The notes below the pieces were generated by a model. The model saw nothing but the letters and a program-made list of their open reading frames with translations. It did no database searches and was not told the DNA's origin. Positions 10,301 to 19,988 of a stretch of 64,000 nucleotides of DNA are shown here, piece by piece; the stretch's first letter is position 1, and the number at the start of each line of letters is the position of its first letter. The position numbers were made by a program, and so were the translations under genes. The stretch comes from Tipula vernalis (lineage: Eukaryota > Arthropoda > Insecta > Diptera > Tipulidae): contig OY282559.1 of NCBI GenBank assembly GCA_958295665.1, positions 269,960,347-270,024,346 on the forward strand. Reading direction: 5' to 3'.

Positions 10301-11181
10301 GAGTAACCCAGAAGTATGTAATAATTGAAATCATAATACCACTTTCGTTTGCATGGGATTATACGCTTATAGCTATAATTCCTGTACCAGATATTGCTCA
10401 TGGAAACACGCAGTCACACATTGTCCCTTCAACTGACTATTTGGCCATGGACAATCGGCGCGAACATTTCGCGTTGATGACAAAAGAAGATGTAAACCGA
10501 TGCCATATGTTCCAACATAAGCAATTTTTGTGTGAAGTGTCACCTATTATTTCCCTGAATGACCCTAATCAATGTGAGATAGCCATTTTGCAACGGAAGG
10601 ACGGGTTAGACACAACATGCAACATTAGAACAATAAACGCTACCAACCATTGGATTAAACTTCATGTCCCAAATCAGTGGATATATGTGGTACCAAACGA
10701 AACTACTGTTGATGTCATATGTGATTCCAGAATACAGCCTTACATCTGTCGTGGTTCCGGTATAGTAGAAATCGAAGCCGGCTGTGTGTTACGAGACGCC
10801 AATATTCAAATTATTGCCATAGGGACCGCTCAGCATAGCATCAAAAAAACGTTATATGAAACAGCACATTTAATGCATGGTGCCCATAATTTGCACGATT
10901 TGGTTACATCGATAAAGAAGAACATGGCTCACAACGATTTAAACTTGTTGACTACACCAGAAACAACTGAGCTGGAGAACCAGTTGAATGAGTTGAGGGA
11001 GAAGGAAGTACTACCTATCCATCAGAACATTCATCACGTTCACCATTATACGATGATTCACGTGATATTTTGGAGTTGCTTAGCTATAGGAATCAGCTGG
11101 ATTACATGCAAAATAAGGGGAAGACGGATACCCAACAGACCTCCTTCTCCACTTCCAGGTTCGGCTGACAGCATTGTATAA
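7213..11181 (+). CDS. BEL RNase H-integrase-env polyprotein (downstream frame)
   Basis: This frame opens after a stop at 7195-7197. There is no start of its own at the left; it continues the preceding polyprotein after the frame change. Contents: RNase H remainder; integrase zinc-binding region (H..H near 8160, CLKC near 8265); integrase catalytic core with GIDYAGP (8365), YSDNGTYF (8568) and WEAGIKSVK (8728), the D-D-E set all present; a Ser/Asn/Pro-rich spacer (9290-9400); then an env-like domain with a hydrophobic signal-like segment at 9424-9474, a furin-type site RRRVKR at 9751-9768 followed by a Gly-rich hydrophobic stretch, several N-x-S/T sites, Cys-rich ectodomain, a membrane segment at about 11052-11109 and a short basic tail. 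The stop is 22 bases before the 3' LTR. Env sharing the pol frame is also described for roo-like BEL elements. Confidence 0.9.
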   Translation: MSFTDLHMHSEMAYAAVVYCRNIDSMGNITTNLLMSKTRVAPIKTKLSIPRLELNAALLLAKLMNHVQSAMGLNNVKTYAWSDSTITLCWIKGEPNRFQTFVANRISAINSMLPTTTWNHVKSSDNPADIASRGTTPLALANNHFWWKGPDFLQNEVISDTPTPENLVVLEPNDLEEKVVQAFIAVKEANPFAALFKRHSNINKLKRIIAYCKRFINRNKLANQWNEVPSNQELQDAETTILRIMQEQDFHDEVLCLKFARKINNKSRLASLNPMAGDDGLLRVNGRLRNADLPATSRYPIILDSHNIITLRIIEETHRNTMHGGTQLTLAHLRNKYWVIDGKRAVRNVVRKCLKCFRYKQHISDQLMGILPAARVQPGRAFAKTGIDYAGPIQLRTTRGRGYKSYKGYIALFICMVTKAIHIEIVSCLTTAAFIAAYKRFVSRRGLCTDIYSDNGTYFVGADAVLKKNHHTAIKSLPTDIAAMIAVDGTNWHFIPPHAPHFGGIWEAGIKSVKFHLKRVVGESTLTFEELYTVTSQIEACLNSRPLIALSNDPSDLTALTPGHFLIGDALKAPPSASIEAIGLNSRWLMIEQMVQQYWKRWSSEYIHQLQQRYKWKNVQPNLKVHDLVLLKDDQLPATRWKLGRVLEVHAGRDDLVRVATIKCQDATYKRPIVKLCKLPIEKELSDAAPAPYIDNGSASSNSAGPRQEKVSNALPSSNNAAPRQQPQRRAKLGRANQVALAIFSFCCLLGLAQADIRITPFNKSTGIHFEELGKLEIVAMRWTLVVHYNLSSYWDEIENFKQAHTELTTVCAELNLSCNIMLQQLLWQYNNLIAGNVLLFESNQDRRRVKRGFGDTVGLVLGDMFGVLSQREAEIYEAQFEAIGNNENHLLGLIKNQTSVIDNTVKLVRHNSNLTITAINNLIKEQHRLRQDMMLLQEYRTYEDRVRSVFINLLEMTLVLKSLEDTQQGLLDVVHHVHQDILHPSILTPTQLEEELQVIRQHVPTTVTLPGHNIHDLRHVYQSMTVRSRVTQKYVIIEIIIPLSFAWDYTLIAIIPVPDIAHGNTQSHIVPSTDYLAMDNRREHFALMTKEDVNRCHMFQHKQFLCEVSPIISLNDPNQCEIAILQRKDGLDTTCNIRTINATNHWIKLHVPNQWIYVVPNETTVDVICDSRIQPYICRGSGIVEIEAGCVLRDANIQIIAIGTAQHSIKKTLYETAHLMHGAHNLHDLVTSIKKNMAHNDLNLLTTPETTELENQLNELREKEVLPIHQNIHHVHHYTMIHVIFWSCLAIGISWITCKIRGRRIPNRPPSPLPGSADSIV

Positions 11182-11188
11182 ACATTGT

Positions 11189-11202
11189 GAGAGGCGGGAG
11201 TA
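11189..11202 (+). other. Polypurine tract of the BEL element
   Basis: GAGAGGCGGGAGTA-type purine run directly before the 3' LTR, the expected plus-strand primer for BEL/Pao. Confidence 0.8.
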
Positions 11203-11624
11203 TGTTGAATCACGGATCAACAGGTTTTAAAATTATGTTATCTCAAAATGCTCAATATGCATTTTGTATTAAACTTATCTTTTTATATTTAAAATTATAT
11301 TAATGTGTACATGTTTCATGTTACCTCAAAATGCTCAATATGCATTTTGTATATAAATTATATATTTTTTGCACTTTTTGATAATGTGAGAAAATTAGTA
11401 TATGTTATGTATATATTCTGTACATACCTAACATATAGAATGTAGAATGTAGTGTAGAATGTATCACATTTTGTATAAATAGCACGGAATATGGTAAAAT
11501 AAAGCAGAATTAAAACGAACGTTAAACTAGTTTAATTAAAAGTTCTCTCGAGTATTCGCTTGGCCCTTTCCTGGTAACCAGGCTAATACTCCCACAAATT
11601 CAAAGCAGAGGCTTGAGTTTTTCA
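11203..11624 (+). repeat. 3' LTR of the young BEL element
   Basis: 422 bp, no difference seen from 2954-3375 on visual comparison. TATAAATA lies at 11474-11481 and AATAAA at 11498-11503. Confidence 0.95.
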
Positions 11625-11628
11625 CATT

Positions 11629-12090
11629 ACTGTCCACCGTAGTATTTCAAATTGAAGATGATTTTGGAATAATATACATACGGCAAGAGGGCTGTTTGAT
11701 TCGGTGTCTCAAACCACCATAATTAGTGATAGCTGTATCAAACGGGTTGAACTTCATAGAACCCGATTATACGTTACCATCAACAGCTTAGCTTCGCAAA
11801 AGGCTGGGATAACGAGTGTGCAGATTAAACACCAAAAATCGCGTTAGTGTACGAGCAGTCATACTCAGCCATTTAACTTCCAAGTTACCTACCAACAAAT
11901 TAAACGACTCGAATTGGCCTGTTGTGAAAAATCTGAATTTACCTGATCCATCGTATAACATTCCAGGAATCATTGACGTTATACTAGGCAATGATGTGTT
12001 TTATGAAGTTTTGCTACCGCAGAAAATCACAGTTGCGGATTATTTATTTGCTCAATCGACGATATTTGGTTGGTTACTTGGTGGTTAAAT
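11629..12090 (+). pseudogene. Old BEL/Pao element, protease remnant (right part)
   Basis: Continues the gag remnant that stops at 2949. Reading across frames gives VLLSTVVFQIEDDFG, then a degraded active site (FDSVSQTTIIS in place of the DSGSQ pattern, near 11690), then an intact-looking stretch from 11870 to 12087 with LPDPSYNIPGIIDVILGNDVFY...AQSTIFGWLLGG, the typical end of the BEL protease domain. A stop follows at 12086-12088 and recognisable similarity ends; the RT and integrase of this copy are absent. The active-site Gly is lost (SVS for SGS). Confidence 0.8.
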
Positions 12091-12271
12091 TATTAAGGCG
12101 AGCACAAATCAAAACTATTATAGGACCAAGTATAAGCTGACCATCTGCATACAAAACATGAGTGACTATATCATTATTTAATTAGCAAAAAATAATCTTA
12201 AATTTAATTGATTTTCTATTTTGTTTTGATTTTTTTCCATATTGCACAAATAATATTGAGAACAAATTTTA

Positions 12272-12521
12272 GCTGTGTTTTTTTATTCGCTTCGGTAGTT
12301 GCCATCGAGAGCCGTCATATAAAAAGTGGCTTCCGATAGCGCTCCGTAGGTAAAGCCAAATATTTTTTCTATCAAGTTTTCGCTAAACAGTTGAATTAAA
12401 AATGATAATTTGAAGTTAAATAAATTTAGTTTATCAATAAATAGCGCGTCAAATTTAAATTTAGGCATAGAAAACTGGCGGCTCTCTATAACAGCTATCG
12501 GGAGCGAATAAAAAATACAGC
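12272..12521. mobile_element. 250-bp MITE with about 45-bp terminal inverted repeats
   Basis: Begins GCTGTGTTTTTTTATTCGC and ends with the reverse complement GCGAATAAAAAATACAGC. The inverted similarity continues through CTCTC..GCCG for about 45 bp with a few mismatches. No coding capacity. It sits inside the Tc1-like repeat, whose other copy lacks it. Flanks are TA-rich (TTTA and ATAT), compatible with a TA target duplication, but the exact duplication is unclear. Confidence 0.75.
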
Positions 12522-12722
12522 ATATGGGTACAAATAATTTTTGGCAAAAACTAAACTAACTGTAAATTGCTCCTAGAAATAAAATTTAAAAAAAAATTTG
12601 ATAGAAATGTAAAAAGCAGGTAATTAAATTTATTGAATTAAAATTAATGTTTTCAAAAAGTTTATTATTTATATAATTTTTAAAGTTGTTTGAGTTACGT
12701 TGCATCAAAAATTTTGCAGGTA

Positions 12723-15582
12723 CACTCATCCCTCGCTTAGCGAAAATTCTTTCTACGAAAATTCGCTATAACGTAATTTCAAAATTAAACCACACACAAT
12801 CTCTGTTAACGAACCAAAATTCGATTTACGAATTTTTTATTTTTTTTTGTAAATATATTTCGAGCTGCTTTACATAAATACTACTTCCTCGTTTTGCGTT
12901 ACTTCAAATTGCATGACTTTACAATTTTAAATATTTTTCGAATTTTGTTGCGTAAGTTTTTATGATGGAAAATCGTGATATTTTATTTCATTTGTACTTA
13001 AATATTCTACGTAATATGTAAAATCTTATTTTGGGTTTTGCTTGCTTTCAATTTGAATTGTTCCTCGTAGAACGTATCCTCGACGTAAAGCGAAGTCTTG
13101 TAGTGTACATAATGTATTTATTCATAAAGATAAACCAAAGGATAGTTTGCAGGTGTTGCATTATAAGCAATATGTATATGGATACCGTTAATCTAGCGCC
13201 TATAAATGCATACAAATATGCAACATTCTAAATAGTTTTCATTGTTTGTTCAACAGAAACGTACGATTGTCAGAGAGTGCCATTAACTTGTGTGTCGAAA
13301 TTTAAGTGAAAGTTATATCGTAAATTAAATATTCAAATATTATCGTTGTAAAAATATCAATAAACATAATTGTTCCGTATAATAAATTGTTAAAAATGTC
13401 AGCAAAAGGATCTGAGAAAGGCGTTAATAAGAAAAAACGTAAAACAATTACTTTAGAGAAAAAAATAAACGTATTGCATCGATTAGAAGCAGGGGAGAAA
13501 TTGACATAAATTTCACGCAATTTAGGACTTGCCCCATCCACGATAGCAACCATTCGGCAAAACAAATCAAAAATTACTGCACAATCTGCCTTAGCAGCTC
13601 CGCGAAGCGCCGCGAAATTAACTCGTAATAGAAACCCTATTATGGAGAAAATGGAAGATCTCTTAGTTCTATGGATCGAAGATAATAATCAACGACAGAT
13701 TCCAATGAGTACAATGGCGATTCAGGAGAAGGCCAAATCAATTTTTGAAAATTTAAAGCGTAACGATGCTAATGGAACATATCAAGCTGAATGTTTCTGT
13801 GCTAGCAAAGGGTGGTTTGATAAATTCAAAAACCGCCACAACCTTCATAATGTTAAGATGAAAGGTGAAGCGGCCAGTGCGGATACCGAAGCAGCTACGG
13901 AATACCCCAATATTTAAAAAAAAAATTATAGAAGATGGAAGTTATCAACCAGAGCAAATTTTTAATGTAGACGAGACTGGTCTATTCTGGAAACGCATGC
14001 CAACCAGGACCTTTATTTCTTCTGAAGAAAAGCATGTTCCAGGCTTTAAAGTGTCAAAGGATTGAATAACTCTTCTCCTTGGCGGTAATGCCGCTGGGGA
14101 TTTCAAAATTAAACCGCTTCTTATATATCTTTCTGAGAACCCGAGAGCATTTAAGGGAACCGATAAATCGTCGTTGCCAGTTATTTGGCGTTCAAACAGA
14201 AAAGCTTGGATGACAGCAAGTATGTTCGAGGAATGGTTCAACACATTCTTTTGTCCGGCAGTAAAAGTATATTTACAAAGCAAAAACCTTAGTAGTAAAG
14301 CGTTGTTGCTATTAGACAATGCTCCGGGACACCCGGTTAATCTATCAGACCCATCTGGAGTTGTAAAAATTGAATATTTGCCCAAAAATACGACAGCTTT
14401 GATTCAGCCCATGGATCAAGGAGCAATTTCAACGTTTAAGGCTTACTATTTACGGAAAACTTTCAAGCAATTAATAGCTGTTACCGATGCACAAGATCGT
14501 GGTTCTATTAGGGAGTTCTGGAGAACATATAATATAAAGGATGCTGTAAGGAATATAGGAGAGGCTTGGGTGGAAATGCAGCCAGCAACGATGAAAAATG
14601 TTTGGAAAAATATTTGGCCAGAAAACATAAATGCAGAGGATTCAACAGTTGAAGTTTTTCCAGAGATTTTTGCAAAAGATTGTGACCCTTGGTAATCAAT
14701 TCGGGTTTGACGATTTCGAAGATGCCGATGTTTTAGATTTACTAAAAACACATGGCACTAGTCTTTCCAATGATGATTTGATTCATCTAGCACAAATTCG
14801 ACCACCCGAGGACGATAACCGGCAGAGTGAAAAAAGTATCGAGAATACAACACAGCAGTTTAATACTAAAGATTTATCAGAAGCCCTTTCATATATCGAA
14901 GAAGGATTGAAACTCATATCTGACAAAGATCCATTAGAAGAAAGAAGTTCTAAGGTATGTCGAAGCGTTAACGAGGCCATTGATTGCTACAAACAACTCT
15001 ACCGAGAAAAAAGTAATTCAGCGAAACAGCAAACTCTCGACACATTTTTTCAACCTGTTGCTTCGTCATCATTAGGGATTAGTAATATTCCGAGTGATAG
15101 TATTGAAAATTTGATTTCAAGTTCAGATTCAAATTCAACATTAGAATCGGATGCTTAATCTTCATCAGTTATTGAATAAATAAATCAGCAACGTCGGGAG
15201 CTTAGTTTTTACCCTCGAAAAGCTTATTGTGAAAAATTATTATCGTATGTTGAATTATTATCGTACAAGTTTTATTTTGTTCTGTACAAGTTTAATTTTG
15301 TTTTTTACACATTTCAATAAATGTACAACTACACTTACACAAATGTTGATTTTGAATTGCAAAAAATTTTTTCTTTATGTATTATTATTTCATTATTAAA
15401 TCGTTTTCTTAGTAACTTGGTATCCTTTATGGGTATTACGTACTTTATTGTGAATTTAAGAAATATTCGATTTACGCAATTTGCGTAAAAAAATTGCGAT
15501 TTACGAAATTTCGATTAACGAAATTTCGATTTACGAACAACTTTTCGGGAACGAATTAATTTCGTTAAGTGAGGGATGGGTG
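12723..15582 (+). mobile_element. Tigger/pogo-type DNA transposon, 2,860 bp, inactive
   Basis: Terminal inverted repeats start CACTCATCCCTCGCTTAGCG on the left and CACCCATCCCTCACTTAACG (reverse complement of the right end). TA flanks both ends (12721-12722, 15583-15584). Subterminal regions carry repeated TTCG..TTACGAA motifs on both sides (for example 12735-12830 and 15466-15545), likely transposase-binding sites. It contains a decayed transposase at 13396-15158. Confidence 0.9.
13396..15158 (+). pseudogene. Tigger/Jerky-like (CENP-B/pogo family) DDE transposase, broken
   Basis: Starts at ATG 13396 with a lysine-rich N-terminus and a CENP-B-type helix-turn-helix (ISRNLGLAPSTIATI near 13510). 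A second HTH-like DNA-binding domain follows (CFCASKGWFDKFKNRH near 13790-13845). The catalytic triad is visible: FNVDETGLFWK (about 13960), LLLDNAPGH (about 14315) and PMDQG (about 14408), spacing about 32 residues between the last two Asp. Lesions: in-frame TAA at 13507, frameshift near 13905, TGA at 14063, frameshift near 14690. The last part (to 15158) is an acidic Ser-rich tail. Four independent lesions rule out activity; all catalytic Asp codons survive. Confidence 0.9.
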
Positions 15583-15604
15583 TATTTTGGTTCGGACTGT
15601 ACAT

Positions 15605-15893
15605 ACGAGTCGAATACGACCAATTCGACTGTACAGTGCACGAGCGCAATATAACGCAATTTAAAGAGGTGTATTTTGATATACAAATACAACCACAGGC
15701 ACATATACAGCTATGTATACTAACTTTAAGTTTTTTTTTTTTGATAAAATATTTCTAAAATATGACGGCCGCGGTAAGATAGAAAATACCTCTCTTAAGA
15801 AATTTAATAAAACTTGTCAACTAAATGGTTAATTATGATAATATTCGAAGTAAAAGAATGAAAAGTACCTATTTTTAAATAGATGGCCTAAGG
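15605..15893. other. Spacer with no recognised feature
   Basis: AT-rich, including a T-run near 15727. The segment 15605-15650 has a short palindromic stretch (GTCGAATACGACCAATTCGAC). Nothing coding recognised. Confidence 0.4.
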
Positions 15894-16089
15894 AATGACG
15901 AGTAGCGATGGGTTACCATTTGTATTACTGCTTTTACTCACATCAAGGTTGTCGCTTTTATCAGTCGATTTTGCCAGAATTTGTGAAACCATGCAATTCT
16001 TCACAATAATCTATCTCTTTGTTCTTATCTCTGCTTTAAGGATGAATTTCAGTCTAAACATAGGACTTAAGGTGTCTACGGAAAAAATT

Positions 16090-17043
16090 TTACTTATAGC
16101 AGAGCGGCAGGCAGATTGTCGAAAGCGGAAACGTGAGCAGCAGTTATGTAGTACAATACGTTCTGTTCCTGCTTTGACTCCAGCAGAATGTCAGGCGGCT
16201 AGTATGAGTAGTTTTGTTCCCGCTTCGACACCAGCAGAGCGTCAGGCTGCTTGTCGAAAGCGAAAATGTGAGCAAACGGCTTTATTAAAATTGGAGTCTA
16301 AATGGAATTTGGAATTTGAAAAGCGGTTTATTGATAAATATTTCGGTTACTTGTGTAACGTATACAACTATTTATGATTCAAATTGTCATTTGTCTCGCA
16401 TTCCATCCAGACGTAATGGTTGAATTCAGAAGGAATTTCCTATGCAATGTGTAAAGAGTCGATCTTCGATCGATAATAATAAAATTCCATTGATTTGATG
16501 ATGTCTCCTTCTAACGGATTTAAATATCAGGAATACCCATCGCATTTACCCGATTCGGATGTCATTTCCGAGAGGTTAGTTTCTCCCAGATTACCATTTA
16601 TGCAGATTAGCCGATTGCGGTACCAACAAAATACTTATAAAATCATTATTCAAGTTATAAATGTTCCTGTTAATGTGGATACTATGGTGAACATGCTTCC
16701 GCGAGAATTGGGTGATGATTATGGAATTAATGGGCGTATAAAACGATATGTTTCGAATAAACCCTAAAAATACTGTAAAAAGTGGTTAAATTGTCTTATA
16801 AATAAACCGTTGTATGCTTATTGTAATGTACAAATTGGTGAAATTTTTTTTCAATCGACCATATCCAATAATAATTTTGAACCGTTGGAATTTGATGCAC
16901 AAGAAAATTTGCTCGGCCTGCAACATACATTATTATGGAGTGAAGACAAATACTTAAATTTGACTCCGGGGCAACGAGAAAAACCTTGTCTATTATACGA
17001 TCAGTATGCCGAGGAGTTGTCGTTTCCTAAAAAATTAATTTAG
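16090..17043 (+). pseudogene. Helitron-associated protein fragment (region upstream of Rep/helicase)
   Basis: Three frames joined give a known arrangement of Helitron polyproteins: a repeated basic motif AERQADCRKRKRE / STPAERQAACRKRKCE (16095-16280), FGYLCNVYNYL (16340; normally a C-x-x-C motif, second Cys lost), then YPSHLPDSDVISERLVSPRLPFMQI (16515-16610), NVPVNVDTMVNMLPRE, IKRYVSNKP, WLNCLINKPLYAYCNV and YDQYAEELSFP ending about 17035. This is the DUF6570-like segment as I recognise it. The Rep nuclease and helicase that should follow are missing: a LINE fragment begins immediately. Stops at 16375 and 16765 confirm decay. Helitron termini were not identified. Confidence 0.65.
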
Positions 17044-17081
17044 GATAAGCAATTGGGGACAAATACGTTGCTTATATTGTA

Positions 17082-18150
17082 ATGCATTGGGAAATCGAAA
17101 AACTGGTGGTAGATAGAATCACTAAATGCAGACGATGTATCTGTTTCGGTCATTGTAAATTAAATTGTCACATGATTAGAAAATGCAGTTATTGCACCAA
17201 CATCCACGAGGAAATTGATGAATGTCCATTAAAAAATAACACGGCTAAAAATATGTGTACCAAGGAGTATCTGCAAATTCGGAAGCAACAGGCGAGCAGG
17301 AACCAAATTCGGACACAACAGCACCATCAAATGGCTGTAACCTAAATAGATCTAACTTGCCTGGCTTAACAAAAGAGGTAATATAAAATTCTATCTGTGC
17401 CATAATTAATTACAATATTCCATATGCTTCTAATTTTTAACAGAAACCCTTGGCCACTTGGAACGCACAAAGCGTTCCAGCTACAAACATGAGTTACAAT
17501 TTTTTCGACAAAGTATAAAGTAAATGTTATATTATTGACTGAAACACATTTAAAGCCTTACTTAAACGGTTATTTTCCGGATTATACGATTAGAATTAAT
17601 AGATCGCTTAGAGGTGTTGGGATCTTAATAAAATGTAACATTCAGCATTTCACTATTATCGGATCAAAATTTTTCAACTATTGAAAGTCCTCATTATATT
17701 TAGTTAAACTTGTAAATGGAATTTCGATTCGTATTATCGCATATTATTGCCCAAAAACTAATGGGCTTGATTTTAAAAATGCAATTCAACAATTGACTCA
17801 AAATTGACTATTTAATAAATTAGGCGACGACTTTAACTGTCGACATCCCATCTAGAAATGTACCAGGTCTAATGAAGGTGGTCGATCTACTAAATAGCTC
17901 TCAAAATTTCTCTGTCGGCTCCATTGGATCCAACCTATGTGAGACCCCATATTACTTCTAATATTATCGATTTCTTTTTAACAAAACAACTAGAACATAT
18001 AATTGAAATTAAAAGCCTGTCTGAACTGATATCCGATCACCTAACAGTCATTTGTGCTTACAATTACAATTTAGCATATAAAAACACAATTTACCACCGA
18101 TTTTATTACTCTGACGGTAATTGGTCTAATTACAAAGATCATGTATAGAG
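17082..18150 (+). pseudogene. Jockey-like LINE fragment: ORF1 zinc knuckles and endonuclease
   Basis: 17100-17240 encodes CRRCICFGHCKLNCHMIRKCSYCTNI..IDECPL, a gag-like array of CCHC-type knuckles with one His/Cys position altered. From about 17510 the endonuclease appears: VNVILLTETHLKPYLNGYFPDYTIRINR (17522-17605), RGVGILIKCNI, RIIAYYCPK (17730), GDDFNCRH (17825) and finally DPTYVRP..SNIIDFFLTK...LSELISDHLTVI (17926-18055), in which SDH is the C-terminal catalytic motif of AP-type endonucleases. Sequence stops before RT. Frameshifts and stops make it non-functional. 5' truncated, joined directly to the Helitron fragment. Confidence 0.75.
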
Positions 18151-18649
18151 AGTACCCTAAATTGTTTTGATCATACTAATCCATTGAACAGTTCTCATGA
18201 AATTTACCCGACCAAAAGCAGAGCCTACTGTATTAATAAGAGCATCTAGTATCGACTGTATTTTTTACTAAGCTTAAGGTACATACAATTTCTCCCAATT
18301 TCTTCTTTCCCAATTTAAGCCTAAACACAAAACAAACTTTTATATAAAATTTAATTGTAGTAATATCATACTTATCCTTTGCTTTTTGTTTAATATTTTG
18401 ACACTTATGTAAACAATAACGAAGTTAGATACCATATTTTAATAAATTTAGTAGAAATTCTATGATATTTGCGTTAATCAGTAATCAACAGATGTCATTA
18501 ACACTGGAACTACCGACCGATCAAAATGATCGATTGAATTCATTTTTTTTAATTATTATGTTAGAATTGTTCTGGAAATTTTTGATGATTTTTAAAATAG
18601 TTACTTTATTGTCATATTAAAAGTCTTCATAAATTTCTAAAATAAATAT
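18151..18649. other. AT-rich spacer
   Basis: No coding or repeat structure recognised apart from a small palindrome around 18520-18540 (GACCGATCAAAATGATCG). Confidence 0.4.
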
Positions 18650-19067
18650 AAATCCGTCAAGGTTCGTATCACTGGATTGTGAATAAAACAAAATCAATTT
18701 ATTTTATCACGAACGGATTTATTTAGGTCACACAAGTTATTATTATAATTCACAAAAATCACTTTATATAAATTATTCGCACAATTTTTCTGACCACTTA
18801 TAATTTTAATTTCGCATTACAACACTTTTTAAATCATTTTTTAATTCCTTTTTAATCTTTACACTATCGCTTTCCAAATACTAATAATCCAATTCGACTT
18901 CGTTCGCCTTTTTATATACACAAACCAAACTTCTAGAAAGCTCATGACTTTTCCAGTTAGAATAGTGTAGAGATATTTAGAACAATTTTATCATGGAAAA
19001 TTCCATTTTAGTACAGTAAAACATTGAGCTATTAATTTAACTTATTCTATTACACACTATGTGTCAC
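18650..19067 (-). repeat. Candidate 3' LTR of the minus-strand gypsy element
   Basis: Lies directly after the purine-rich tract CTTAGGTGGGGGTAG (minus strand, about 19074-19088). On the minus strand it holds a TATA-like TATATAAAAAGG (about 18909-18920) and AAATAAA (about 18703), the order expected for U3-R. The partner LTR is missing, so exact ends cannot be set. Confidence 0.5.
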
Positions 19068-19163
19068 CGTTATACTACCCCCACCTAAGCCTGTTCGTCC
19101 CGAACAGGACCCAAAGCACGTCCTCTGTATAGGGCCAGCCACTCCAAATGTACCACCTTTAGT

Positions 19164-19985
19164 TTACCTCGATGTCTCTTCCAAATCCGATAAACCTCGT
19201 CGTTCATCCTTGTGATGACAATGTAACGTCCTTCTCATGCTGGTTGCAGCTTCGGTGATAATCCCTTTTTCCATTGCAGATTGTGAAGCCATACTATCTA
19301 ATTGCCCTTCCTGGAAACCTTGGTTATTTGTTCGTATGTCATATCGAGCTTTCATCCGGTCACTTGACATCCGTATTTTCTCGCGTACAAAATGATGAAT
19401 CTCATTAAGTTCCTCTTTCATTCAGTCTACGTATTCCTGTCCACATAAAGTCGCTGATGGTACAGCCCCAAACTTTAGATCTCCAGGTAATCGTATGTTA
19501 TCCCTCAAATAAAGTTTTAGCTGGTGTCGTTCCGGTTGTGTCATGTATTGCTGATCGATAGGCCATCAGAAACATCGGTATACGCCGATCCCAGTTGCGT
19601 TGGTTTTTCTCAACGACCTTTGCTGGATATTCCTTCAATGTACCATTGAATTTTTCCGCCATACCATCAGACTATGGATGCAAAGGCGTTGTTCTCGTTT
19701 TATTTATACCGAGCATCTGGCATATTTCTTGAAACACCACCGATTCAAAATTCCTTCCTTGATCGGTATGAATCTCCATCGGCTCTCCAAATCTGCTAAT
19801 TCAGTTGTTTACCACGGCATCAGCTATTGTTGTCGTCTCCTGATTGGGAATGGGGTACACCTCCGGCCATTTGCTGAAATAATCCATGATTACTAGCACA
19901 TATTTGTTGCCGCTCTCGGTGGTGGGAAATGGCCCCGCTACATGTTATATGTTCCACGACTTTTGCGTTCGGGTCCCTTCACCGC
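19164..19985 (-). pseudogene. Gypsy integrase core and C-terminal part, broken
   Basis: Minus-strand reading gives WGPFPTTESGNKYVLVIMDYFSKW (19865-19935), ISRFGEPMEIHTDQG (about 19755-19800), the second catalytic Asp region, then MAEKFNGTLKEYP (about 19630-19675), where the catalytic Glu is expected, and NQRNWDRRIPMFLMAYRSA (about 19555-19612). It ends in EIHHFVREKIRMSSDRMKARYD (about 19340-19405). At least three stops interrupt it, including one ahead of ISRFG and one before SDGMAEKF. Confidence 0.7.
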
Positions 19986-19988
19986 CGC

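Larger units (their letters stand above)
2954..11624 (+). mobile_element. Full-length young BEL/Pao LTR retrotransposon with env-like region (8,671 bp)
   Basis: Two 422-bp LTRs that look identical base for base bound an interior with a primer site, gag, protease, RT, RNase H, integrase, an env-like domain and a polypurine tract. The LTRs begin TGTTG and end TTTTTCA. The target duplication is CATT (2950-2953 and 11625-11628); the base before CATT on both sides is also A, so ACATT is possible if the terminal A of the LTR is shared. Identical LTRs mean very recent insertion, because both copies are made from one template. The element interrupts an older BEL copy inside its protease-proximal region. 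It is not fully intact: the RNase H region has a one-base frame change near 7235. Confidence 0.95.
12138..15604. repeat. Tc1-like repeat, copy A (interrupted twice)
   Basis: About 357 bp of repeat distributed over 12138-12271, 12522-12722 and 15583-15604. It aligns along its whole length with 35061-35412 (about 352 bp, unbroken). Read on the minus strand it starts ACAGTCCGAACCAAAATTA, reminiscent of Tc1/mariner termini, but no transposase is present. The interruptions are the MITE and the Tigger element listed separately; copy B supplies their empty sites. Confidence 0.75.

Noticed and set aside
13945..14751. Minus-strand frames of 146, 101 and 63 codons
   Set aside because: Antisense to the Tigger transposase catalytic region.
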